Source: Dehalococcoidia bacterium (GTDB taxonomy: Bacteria > Chloroflexota > Dehalococcoidia > GIF9 > AB-539-J10). From it: DNA of 6,822 nucleotides. Made by a program: the position numbers and the translations under genes. A model generated the notes under the pieces. That model saw nothing but the letters and a program-made list of their open reading frames with translations. It did no database searches and had not been told where the DNA came from. Where the stretch lies: positions 1-6,822 of the forward strand of contig JAUWGZ010000068.1 in the NCBI GenBank assembly GCA_030606165.1, written 5' to 3'. Positions 1 to 5,571 of the stretch are shown here, piece by piece (position 1 is the first letter of the stretch; every line of letters starts with the position of its first letter).

Positions 1-388
1 CGATTAGCTCCTCTGCCTTTATCCCCCAGAGGGGCAAAAACGCCTTTATCCCGACCTCGCTACATACCCTCTCCACCCATTCTCTATGCTCTTCTAAATC
101 CATATCGCCGAACACGCCTCCTTCGATACCTTTATTCTGGAGTTCCCTGACAACCTTCTTAAAGTTCTCTTCATAGTTTTCCCATGACGTCTTCACCTGG
201 ATGAGAGGGATGCCGATGGCATCCCTCTGCAAAGCTAAAACACTGGCTTTAATCCCGTGGGACCTCGACCTCTCGCCATCTTCGGAGATAAAGTTAACTA
301 GATATGAAACTTCGTGCCCCTGGCAAATTGCCTTATATGTCGCCAGGGCACATTCCTTACCCCCGCTCCATGAGGAAAAAACCTTCAC
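1..388 (-). CDS. DUF71/COG2102 PP-loop ATP-binding protein (Dph6-like), 3' end outside the window
   Basis: Member of the adenine nucleotide alpha-hydrolase (PP-loop) superfamily, which activates a substrate by adenylation. The visible 129 residues open with the ATP-binding loop SSWSGGKECALA (residues 5-16). They also carry a conserved SHG (43-45), the family block GVFGDMDLEEHREWVERVC (91-109) and the PLWG motif (119-122). The family is usually about 220-240 residues, so roughly the C-terminal 100 lie beyond the left edge. The start is GTG at 388. It is chosen because GAGGAG (401-396) lies 7 nt upstream and the PP-loop sits at the normal distance from the N-terminus. The gene begins only 4 nt after the stop of the BtuF-like gene, so the two are surely cotranscribed and perhaps translationally coupled. 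Archaeal and eukaryotic relatives make diphthamide on EF-2, a modification bacteria lack. For bacterial members near B12 transporters a role in B12 salvage has been proposed, and the neighbour here supports that. Family call is firm; the function is inferred. Confidence 0.9.
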   Translation of the reverse strand, partial: MKVFSSWSGGKECALATYKAICQGHEVSYLVNFISEDGERSRSHGIKASVLALQRDAIGIPLIQVKTSWENYEENFKKVVRELQNKGIEGGVFGDMDLEEHREWVERVCSEVGIKAFLPLWGIKAEELI

Positions 389-392
389 TTAG

Positions 393-1346
393 CTACTCCT
401 CAGGTTCATCAAATATCTCGGGGTGAATGAAATAGGCAAACCACTCTAAGCCCTTGACCAGTCTGGGACCCGGGCGTTGAACTAAGTCACCATCGACTTT
501 ATAGGCCCTGTCATTTTTTCTTGCGTCAGTAGTGTTAAGCGCGGTTGTGTTCATTGCCCACTCATATATATATTCTCCCCCTGGTCCATGGCCGGTAGGG
601 GCGATAATTACTTCGGGGTTGCGGGCCACAACCTCTTCAATTGAGATGGTCACATAACCAGTGCTATTTTGACAAATGTTCACCCCACCTGCCTTTTCAA
701 TTAGCACGTTCTCGAAAGTCCCTGAGCCAACAGTCCATATTGGGTCATTCCAGATGATATGGAAGACCCTTGGCCTTTCTTCTAATTCTTCTGTCTGACT
801 GGTTACTGCTTGAATTCTTACTGCCAGTTCAGATGTAAGTGCCTGGGCCTCCACTTCATTATCGGTTATTTCCCCTACTGTTCTAATATCATGAAGCAAG
901 TCAACTAAACTAATAGTCTCTATACAGAACACGGTGAGCCCCAGCCCATCCAAACTATTGATAACATCTATAGGAGTACCGTATGCAACTAATACGAGGT
1001 CAGGGTTAAGAACAAGTATCGTTTCTTCATCTGGTGTGGTATATCCCCCTACTTTTGTCTTGTTCAGAGCTTCCGGAGGGTAATTGCACAAATCTGTCAC
1101 TCCCACCACCTTTTCCCCCAGACCCAGGGCAAACAAAATCTCGGTGTTAGAGGGAGCCAGGGAAACAATTCTTTGGGGTGTTCCGTTGATGGCGACCAGC
1201 CTTCCCAGGTCATCAAATACATATTCTACGTCTGTCTGCCCGTTAGGGCTGCAGGCTGTCAAGACAAGAGCTATGCTCAAAAGCACCAGGAACCAGTTTA
1301 TGCCCCGGGCAAAGATTTGCTTACAGAATCTTTTCATGCGACTCAA
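393..1346 (-). CDS. ABC transporter substrate-binding lipoprotein, BtuF/FecB-like (probable corrinoid or metal-chelate binding)
   Basis: Extracytoplasmic binding protein that hands a metal-chelate ligand (cobalamin, haem or siderophore) to an ABC importer. Residues 1-32 are a lipoprotein signal: basic start, hydrophobic stretch from about 16 to 30, and lipobox LTAC with the lipidated Cys at 32. The mature part shows the family N-lobe block RIVSLAPSNTEILFALGLG (59-77), then GVTDLCNYP (82-90). The C-lobe block has VGSGTFENVLIEKAGGVNI (206-224), and the usual ending is RPGPRLVKGLEWFAYFIHPE (291-310). Its 317 residues are normal for the family. The start is read as TTG at 1346: AAGGAGG (1358-1352) lies 5 nt before it but 14 nt before the next in-frame ATG at 1337, which would give 314 residues. 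No permease or ATPase gene is visible; they may lie beyond the left edge. The DUF71 gene just downstream favours corrinoid as ligand, but iron chelates are not excluded by sequence alone. Confidence 0.9.
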   Translation of the reverse strand: MSRMKRFCKQIFARGINWFLVLLSIALVLTACSPNGQTDVEYVFDDLGRLVAINGTPQRIVSLAPSNTEILFALGLGEKVVGVTDLCNYPPEALNKTKVGGYTTPDEETILVLNPDLVLVAYGTPIDVINSLDGLGLTVFCIETISLVDLLHDIRTVGEITDNEVEAQALTSELAVRIQAVTSQTEELEERPRVFHIIWNDPIWTVGSGTFENVLIEKAGGVNICQNSTGYVTISIEEVVARNPEVIIAPTGHGPGGEYIYEWAMNTTALNTTDARKNDRAYKVDGDLVQRPGPRLVKGLEWFAYFIHPEIFDEPEE

Positions 1347-1350
1347 TTTT

Positions 1351-1358
1351 ACCTCCTT
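1351..1358 (-). promoter_or_regulatory. Ribosome binding site of the BtuF-like gene (decides a TTG start)
   Basis: The minus strand reads AAGGAGGT here, a near-perfect anti-16S match. It lies 5 nt from TTG (1346) and 14 nt from ATG (1337), so the spacing favours the TTG start. It partly overlaps the downstream copy of the TTGTATAAAA direct repeat. Confidence 0.8.
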
Positions 1359-1386
1359 TTATACAACATTAGTTTATTTTATACAA
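1357..1386 (-). repeat. Pair of 10-bp direct repeats in the 5' leader of the BtuF-like gene
   Basis: The minus strand carries TTGTATAAAA twice, at 1386-1377 and 1366-1357, with starts exactly 20 bp apart (about two helical turns). Both lie downstream of the predicted transcription start, and the second overlaps the ribosome binding site. The position would suit a repressor operator or an RNA-level control site. Chance cannot be excluded because the leader is AT-rich. Confidence 0.5.
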
Positions 1387-1405
1387 GTGCGGTTGATTAA
1401 GCCCT

Positions 1406-1434
1406 ATTATAAAATGCCACAAAACGGATGTCAA
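1406..1434 (-). promoter_or_regulatory. Consensus sigma70-type promoter of the BtuF-like/DUF71 operon
   Basis: The minus strand has TTGACA (1434-1429), a 17-bp spacer and TATAAT (1411-1406), both hexamers matching consensus perfectly. Transcription should start near 1399, giving a leader of about 53 nt to the TTG codon. That is far too short for a cobalamin riboswitch (about 200 nt), so any B12 control would have to act at the DNA level. Confidence 0.85.
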
Positions 1435-1445
1435 GGCTTTTCGCT

Positions 1446-1455
1446 GATAATTATC
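1446..1455. promoter_or_regulatory. 10-bp palindrome GATAATTATC upstream of the promoter
   Basis: A perfect palindrome lies about 12 bp upstream of the -35 box of the BtuF-like operon. The GATAAT hexamer on each strand resembles the element repeated in Fur boxes, but only two overlapping copies are present instead of the usual three, so a Fur role is speculative. Confidence 0.25.
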
Positions 1456-1482
1456 GTGATTTGATGAAATCGTCACACGAAA

Positions 1483-1700
1483 GTCATTGTGAACCCCTTT
1501 ACGTTTTTGTCATTGTGAGCCCTTCGCCTCCTGTCATTCTGAGCCGAAGGCGAAGAATCTCACCTCTGCTCAGGGTAAACTCCGCGTGGCAACCTCATTG
1601 CCCCTCCACGAGATTGCTTCGTCGCTACGCTCCTCGCAATGACAGAAGGAGCGAGTCAGCCTCGCGATGACAGGAAAGGGGGATGCCTCACAATGACAGG
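1483..1700. repeat. Mosaic cluster of small dispersed intergenic repeats
   Basis: This gene-free stretch is built from short modules. GTCATTGTGA occurs at 1483-1492 and 1509-1518. GTCATTCTGAG at 1533 begins a hairpin whose arms ATTCT (1536-1540) and AGAAT (1554-1558) enclose a GCC/GGC inner stem. A second hairpin has GGCAA and TTGCC arms around 1588-1602. A 35-bp module lies at 1610-1644. Two tail copies, CTCGCGATGACAGG and CTCACAATGACAGG, end near 1673 and 1700. Left-hand modules read GTCATT and right-hand ones AATGAC, so the cluster has an overall inverted layout like a non-autonomous palindromic element. The last module ends 3 bp before the stop codon region of the winged-helix gene (1704). 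No transposase is present. Such repeats are common in several uncultured bacterial lineages, and reading frames across them are spurious. Confidence 0.85.
1610..1644 (+). repeat. 35-bp dispersed repeat, copy 1
   Basis: Begins GAGATTGCTTCG and ends CTCGCAATGACA. It is identical over 35 bp to 5572-5606, in the same orientation. Inside it ATTGC and GCAAT can pair, with a further CGT/ACG pairing, giving an imperfect hairpin. Confidence 0.9.
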
Positions 1701-1703
1701 CGT

Positions 1704-2558
1704 CTAACCAGTGGACGCCCTGGGGAAATTTTGACGTAAGTCAATAATCTGGTAGCCCAGGTTTTCCTCTTCCAATCTCTGCACCAAAATCGAAACCTTG
1801 TCCTCGCTACAGACAACCAGGAAGGACAGGCCACAGTAAGATGCCTCTATGGCTGCTTCTCGGATGCCATGAACGTAATCAGGCTTTACACCTATCTGCG
1901 TCAATGCTACCAGGGCTTCCGTGCCCATTGCTCCCACCAGCCTCGCTTCCTTTACTTCCCTTTCCAATCGGGCAAGGTCAGTGTTCCTGGAACCTCCATC
2001 CTGTACATTGGGTACTTTGCCTAACATTATTTTAGCTGGCTCGAGTTTTATTACTCCTTCAACGTTGTGAATGCCGACATCCTGTCCTTTTTTAGCCTTG
2101 GTTACGGCTGTTCCTTTAGCCCCTTTATCACTAATGACATCGGAGGCGAAGAGCAAGCCGTCCTTCATATATAGCGATGCTGGTTGACCGACGGATAAGT
2201 CGCTATCAGCTATGGCAGTGGTAGTTGATATATCAGCCACGGCTTTGCTCACAAACCAGGCGTAACTATGTAACTGCCGGGACATCTGCAAAATCCAATC
2301 TACGCCCTCCTTGGTTACCTTATATCGGGAGCGACCCTCGGAGCTCAGCCAGCCATCCTTTATCAATTCCTTCACGTACTCGGAAACCGCCTGCGAAGTG
2401 ATGCCCAATCTTGGGGCGATGTCTTTCTGCTGTATGTTAGGCTGATGTGCTGCTATTTCCACCATTATCTGGAACTTAGTAGCCAGGTTTTTGCTCTTTA
2501 GTATCTGTGCCATGTTAACCATTATATCACTTACTAACCAGGCTATAGTTAAGTGCAT
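1704..2558 (-). CDS. Winged helix-turn-helix DNA-binding protein with an unidentified C-terminal domain
   Basis: Probable cytoplasmic transcription regulator. Numbered from the ATG at 2558, residues 25-90 form a winged helix of MarR/ArsR style. The recognition region is QQKDIAPRLGITSQAVSEYV (43-62), followed by a wing with GRSRYKVTKEG (75-85). Residues 115-190 look like a small beta-rich unit with many glycines, including GQDVGIHNVEGVI (158-170) and VPNVQDGGSR (182-191). Residues 208-275 look alpha/beta, with GTEALVALTQIG (212-223) and AAIEASYCGLSFLVVC (235-250). The C-terminal part recalls an archaeal HTH protein type but I cannot name it; a ligand sensor is possible. The true start is likely internal: ATG at 2522 (272 residues) or 2513 (269), since the TATAAT at 2569-2564 would make the 2558 start leaderless. 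A weak GTGAT sits just before 2522. The gene stands alone, with no transmembrane segment. DNA binding is well supported; target and ligand are unknown. Confidence 0.75.
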   Translation of the reverse strand: MHLTIAWLVSDIMVNMAQILKSKNLATKFQIMVEIAAHQPNIQQKDIAPRLGITSQAVSEYVKELIKDGWLSSEGRSRYKVTKEGVDWILQMSRQLHSYAWFVSKAVADISTTTAIADSDLSVGQPASLYMKDGLLFASDVISDKGAKGTAVTKAKKGQDVGIHNVEGVIKLEPAKIMLGKVPNVQDGGSRNTDLARLEREVKEARLVGAMGTEALVALTQIGVKPDYVHGIREAAIEASYCGLSFLVVCSEDKVSILVQRLEEENLGYQIIDLRQNFPRASTG

Positions 2559-2563
2559 AAATC

Positions 2564-2589
2564 ATTATAGTCCTCTCTCCCCTATTATA
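2564..2589 (-). promoter_or_regulatory. Two TATAAT boxes upstream of the winged-helix gene (possible -10 elements)
   Basis: The minus strand reads TATAAT at 2589-2584 and again at 2569-2564, exactly 20 bp apart. Neither has a recognisable -35 hexamer at 16-18 bp, so promoter strength is uncertain. Use of the proximal box would give a leader of about 35 nt to the ATG at 2522. Confidence 0.3.
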
Positions 2590-2910
2590 ATCCTCCCTCC
2601 CGCTAGGGAGGGAGTTAGACCTGTCTTGAGCGACGCCGGAGGATAAGAGGAGCTGGGGGAGTTATGAGTATGACTAAATCCACCTCTGACGATCCAACTA
2701 CACACATAACCCCCTTTATCCCCCTTATCTTAAGGGGGATGGAAGAAGAGAGCCTCCATGACAAGAGGGTTTGCCAAGCAGAGAATCCTTTTCTTAAGAG
2801 CTGACACGAAACATCTGTAGAATCCCCTCTTAAGGTAAGAGGGGGCTGGGGGAGTTATGAAGCAGAGAATCCTTGCCTCACCCAGACCCTCTCCCTTCAA
2901 GGGAGAGGGT
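2571..2910. repeat. Intergenic cluster of four inverted repeats and short direct repeats
   Basis: No gene is seen between the winged-helix gene and nth. Four perfect inverted repeats occur: CTCCCTCCC/GGGAGGGAG (2593-2601, 2606-2614), ATCCCCCTTA/TAAGGGGGAT (2718-2727, 2731-2740), CCCCTCTTA/TAAGAGGGG (2824-2832, 2836-2844) and ACCCTCTCCC/GGGAGAGGGT (2886-2895, 2901-2910). Direct repeats link them: GCTGGGGGAGTTATGA at 2652-2667 and 2845-2860, and AGCAGAGAATCCTT at 2777-2790 and 2861-2874. This looks like decayed copies of REP- or MITE-like elements inserted into one another. Only the last hairpin is followed by a short T run (TTTTAT, plus strand), and no plus-strand gene ends there, so a terminator role is doubtful. 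Confidence 0.8.
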
Positions 2911-2940
2911 TTTATACGAAATTATGCAGAGGACTATAAA

Positions 2941-3687
2941 TTAGGAAAGCGAGCTGGGGCAAGTGTCCCTCAATATGCACCTGTTGCAGCGAGGCTGCCG
3001 AGCGTGGCATATCCGCCTGCCATGCTCTATCATATGGATATGGAATTCATATACTTTTGAGGGCGGAATTTGCTCCTGAAGCAAGCTGTGTGCCTTTTCT
3101 ATGGACACTCTGGAATCAATCAGTCCCAACCGTTTGGCTACCCGAAAAACGTGGGTATCCACGGGCAGGGATGGCTTCCCCAGGGAAAAAAGTAGCACAC
3201 AGCTAGCTGTCTTATGTCCTACTCCGGGCAGACGCATTAAGTAGTCTTCAGCTTCAGCCATAGTCTTCGATTTGAGGGAATCAAGGCTGATACGGCCCTG
3301 TTCCTTTTCAATTTGCTCGAGTACCTGTTTGATTCTAACTGCCTTGATTTGGGATAACCCTCCGGACTTAATGACTCGGGCGATATGCTCTGTTGGAGCC
3401 GAAGCTACAGCTTTCCAGCTATCGAAGCTAGCTTTAAGAGAGGCAAAAGCTCTTCCCGAATTGGCATCCGAGGTATTTTGAGACAGTATGGTTCCTATGA
3501 GCACATCAATAGGGTCCCTGTCTGGCTGCCACTTGCGAGGCCCGTATTCCTGCTCTAAGAGCTCAATGACTTCTTCAATGGCCACTAGCTCAAAAATATC
3601 ATGTCGGCGCCTCTTGATGCAAAGATGACTGCTGCCCGATAGCATTTGCGGCAACCTGGGTGAATCAGATAAGATAAGCATCTCCAA
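2941..3687 (-). CDS. nth: Endonuclease III (DNA glycosylase/AP lyase)
   Basis: Base-excision repair enzyme that removes oxidised pyrimidines and cleaves the abasic site. Numbered from TTG at 3687, it has ILSQNTSDANSGRAF (67-81), typical of the family. The helix-hairpin-helix LPGVGHKTA (153-161) carries catalytic Lys159, and catalytic Asp177 is in PVDTHVFRVAKRLGL (175-189). The C-terminal [4Fe-4S] site is complete: Cys227-X6-Cys234-X2-Cys237-X5-Cys243. The usual length is 210-220 residues, so the 248-residue reading has about 34 extra at the N-terminus. No ribosome site precedes TTG 3687 or ATG 3681. GTG at 3585 would give 214 residues and fits the family better, though its own ribosome site is weak. 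It is transcribed away from leuC. If the long start is right, only 14 bp separate the two genes; the short start leaves about 116 bp for promoters. The product is certain; the start is not. Confidence 0.93.
   Translation of the reverse strand: MEMLILSDSPRLPQMLSGSSHLCIKRRRHDIFELVAIEEVIELLEQEYGPRKWQPDRDPIDVLIGTILSQNTSDANSGRAFASLKASFDSWKAVASAPTEHIARVIKSGGLSQIKAVRIKQVLEQIEKEQGRISLDSLKSKTMAEAEDYLMRLPGVGHKTASCVLLFSLGKPSLPVDTHVFRVAKRLGLIDSRVSIEKAHSLLQEQIPPSKVYEFHIHMIEHGRRICHARQPRCNRCILRDTCPSSLS
3646..3675 (+). promoter_or_regulatory. Weak candidate promoter for leuCD
   Basis: TTGCGG (3646-3651), an 18-bp spacer and TAAGAT (3670-3675) lie about 27 bp upstream of the leuC start. Both hexamers match consensus only partly. 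It would require the nth coding region to start further in, as its family length suggests. Confidence 0.25.
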
Positions 3688-3701
3688 AACGAAAGACGAA
3701 C

Positions 3702-4970
3702 ATGACTCTTGTAGAGAAGATATTAGCTAAAAAAGCCGGGAGGAAAGTTGTAAGGCCGGATGAGATTGTCGAGGTCTCTGTGGACCTAGCTATGATACAT
3801 GATGCGCTAGGTGCGCATACTATTGCCAAGTTCAGGGAGCTGGGCATTGAAAAGGTCTGGGACCCCACCAGAATAGTAGTGGTGCTGGACCATTATGTGC
3901 CCAACAAGGACATCGATACTGCTAAAAAGTGCCTTAATATAAAGAAATTTGTCATTGAACAGGGCATAGAAAACTATTATGAAGTCGGGAAGGGGGGCAT
4001 CGCCCACCAGGTGCTTGTAGAGAAGGGGCATGTGCTGCCGGGAACTACTCTTGTTGGTGTGGACAGTCATACCACGACATCGGGTGTAGTTGGGGCTTTT
4101 GCTACCGGGATTGGTGTTGATGAAATGGCTGTGGTCTTCAAAACGGGAAGGTTATGGGAGCGGGTCCCGGGGACCATCAGGATAAATGTCGAGGGTAAGC
4201 TCGTGCCTCCCATAATGTCGAAGGATTTAATGCTTTTCATACTGAAGAGGTTGGGCGTAAGCGGCGCCCTATTTAAGTCCCTTCAATATACAGGCTCGAC
4301 CATAAGCCAGATGAGCATCGCGGGTCGCATGGTGTTAACCAATATGGCAATAGAGTCAGGTGCCACTAATGGTATCATCGAGCCTGACCAGAAGCTAGTG
4401 GATTTTCTCAGGGCGAGAACCGACCACTCTTTGGAGGTTATTCAGAGCGACCGAGATGCGGAGTATGCGGAAACACTTGAGTTTCAGGCTGATGATATTA
4501 AGGAGCCCATGGTTGCCGTGCCCCCGAAGCCCTCCAATGCTGTGGGAGTTACTGAGGTTGAGGGAACCAGAATCGACCAAGCGTTCATAGGCTCGTGCAC
4601 CAATGGACGCCTGGAAGACCTCAGGATTGCTGCTGGAATACTCAAGGGTCGGAAGGCAGATAAGTTTACCAAGGTTATCGTCATACCAGCCTCACAGGAA
4701 GTCTTAAAAGCCGCTCTGGCAGAGGGGTTAATAGCGATATTTGTGGAGGCTGGGGCTGTGGTAGGTCCACCCACCTGTGGTCCGTGTATGGAAGCGCATA
4801 TGGGCATACTGGGACCGGGCGAGGTTTGTATAAGTACGGCAAATCGTAACTTTCAAGGCCGGGTAGGAGATGTGACGGCCAAAATATACCTGGCATCACC
4901 GGCGACTGTGGCAGCCTCGGCGTTGAAAGGCGAAATAAGTGACCCACGGGAGTTTTTCCGGGAGGCATAG
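3702..4970 (+). CDS. leuC: 3-isopropylmalate dehydratase/homoaconitase family, large subunit
   Basis: Catalytic iron-sulfur subunit of an aconitase-superfamily hydro-lyase. It is expected to isomerise 2-isopropylmalate to 3-isopropylmalate in leucine synthesis together with the LeuD subunit encoded next door. Visible motifs are DHYVP (63-67), DSHTTTSG (121-128), the aconitase signature around IGSCTNGR (296-303) and TCGPC (358-362), then NRNFQGRVGD (381-390). Cys299, Cys359 and Cys362 are the three 4Fe-4S ligands. At 422 residues it belongs to the short type common in archaea and many anaerobes, not the roughly 466-residue enterobacterial type. The ATG at 3702 has only a weak ribosome site, but MTLVEKILAKKAG aligns with the usual family N-terminus. 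No leuA or leuB is adjacent, so homoaconitate, citraconate or dimethylmalate remain possible substrates. Subunit family is certain; substrate is less so. Confidence 0.92.
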   Translation: MTLVEKILAKKAGRKVVRPDEIVEVSVDLAMIHDALGAHTIAKFRELGIEKVWDPTRIVVVLDHYVPNKDIDTAKKCLNIKKFVIEQGIENYYEVGKGGIAHQVLVEKGHVLPGTTLVGVDSHTTTSGVVGAFATGIGVDEMAVVFKTGRLWERVPGTIRINVEGKLVPPIMSKDLMLFILKRLGVSGALFKSLQYTGSTISQMSIAGRMVLTNMAIESGATNGIIEPDQKLVDFLRARTDHSLEVIQSDRDAEYAETLEFQADDIKEPMVAVPPKPSNAVGVTEVEGTRIDQAFIGSCTNGRLEDLRIAAGILKGRKADKFTKVIVIPASQEVLKAALAEGLIAIFVEAGAVVGPPTCGPCMEAHMGILGPGEVCISTANRNFQGRVGDVTAKIYLASPATVAASALKGEISDPREFFREA

Positions 4971-5531
4971 ATGGAACTCAAAGGCCAGGTCTGGAAGTTT
5001 GGTAAGGATGTTGACACCGATGAACTCTTTGCCGGAAGGTTCATCATGGGTGGCGACGAGACGAGCCAGAGCCAATACCAGGAGTTCATCGCAAGAAGCG
5101 GGCTAAGCGATGTCGGGCATCGTGAGAATATACCCAGGGATTTTCTCACCAAGGTTGCGAAGGGGGATATTATAGTTGCCGAAGAGAACTTTGGCATTGG
5201 TTCAAGCCGGCAGCAGGCTGCGGAAACTCTGAAGTTTAAGGGTGTCCAGGCTGTAGTTGCCGACTCAATCCACAGGATATTCTTCAGGAACTTCTGGAAC
5301 CTTGGCTGCCCGGCCATAGATTTGCCGGGAATTTCCGCTGAATTTGAGACCGGGCATGAGATAGTGATTAACTTGAGGCAAGGGACTATCAAGAACCTCA
5401 ATACAGGCAAGGAGTTTGAGTTTCACCTGATAATTCCAGCATGGTTTATAGACATGGTAGAAGCCGGGGGTCTGATTCCATACCACAAATCCCTTCAAAA
5501 TGTAGAGGGTAAAAATAAAAGTGCAAAATGA
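4971..5531 (+). CDS. leuD: 3-isopropylmalate dehydratase/homoaconitase family, small subunit
   Basis: Swivelling-domain partner of LeuC that completes the active site and sets substrate preference. The ATG directly follows the leuC stop (TAGATG), with GGGAGG (4960-4965) 5 nt upstream inside leuC, so the pair is made together. The N-terminus has GKDVDTDELFAGRF (11-24), the core NFGIGSSRQQAAETL (73-87) and RNFWNLGCPAID (106-117). Its 186 residues are slightly above the usual 160-170 of short LeuD proteins. Two features are unusual: the common NFGCGSSREHA core reads NFGIGSSRQQA, and the substrate loop, normally like PARYL, reads FAGRFIM followed by an insertion of polar residues (about 27-55). 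These suggest a divergent subfamily whose substrate may not be isopropylmalate. Family is sure, substrate is not. Confidence 0.9.
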   Translation: MELKGQVWKFGKDVDTDELFAGRFIMGGDETSQSQYQEFIARSGLSDVGHRENIPRDFLTKVAKGDIIVAEENFGIGSSRQQAAETLKFKGVQAVVADSIHRIFFRNFWNLGCPAIDLPGISAEFETGHEIVINLRQGTIKNLNTGKEFEFHLIIPAWFIDMVEAGGLIPYHKSLQNVEGKNKSAK

Positions 5532-5535
5532 CAGA

Positions 5536-5560
5536 GCAAAGGTTGAAAACTTTGCGTTTT
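5536..5560 (+). terminator. Possible rho-independent terminator after leuD
   Basis: GCAAA and GTT (5536-5544, with one bulged G) pair with AAC and TTTGC (5548-5555) around a GAA loop, followed by GTTTT. The stem is AT-rich and the T run short, so termination may be partial. It begins 5 nt after the leuD stop. Confidence 0.45.
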
Positions 5561-5571
5561 GAGTTGTACCT

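Noticed and set aside
201..392. Plus-strand 63-codon frame at the left edge
   Set aside because: It lies opposite the DUF71 gene, whose motifs are clear on the minus strand; its product has no recognisable features.
1428..1670. Plus-strand 80-codon frame rich in Arg and Ser
   Set aside because: It is the translation of the dispersed repeat modules; frames of this kind appear wherever the repeat occurs.
1483..1700. CRISPR array
   Set aside because: Repeats vary in length and orientation, spacing is irregular and no cas gene is near.
1347..1700. Cobalamin riboswitch upstream of the BtuF-like gene
   Set aside because: The promoter leaves only about 53 nt of leader, and the DNA beyond it is dispersed repeat without a B12-box-like core that I can see.
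1699..1719. Hairpin GGCGTC/GACGCC around the winged-helix gene stop as a terminator
   Set aside because: The 6-bp stem includes coding sequence and is not followed by a T run on the minus strand.
2886..2914. Rho-independent terminator on the plus strand
   Set aside because: The hairpin and T run are good, but no plus-strand gene ends upstream; it matches the other repeat hairpins and is better seen as one of them.
2857..3060. Plus-strand 67-codon frame
   Set aside because: Covers a hairpin repeat and then the antisense of the nth 3' end.
4484..4968. Overlapping minus-strand frames inside leuC
   Set aside because: Antisense shadows of a gene with complete aconitase-family motifs on the plus strand.
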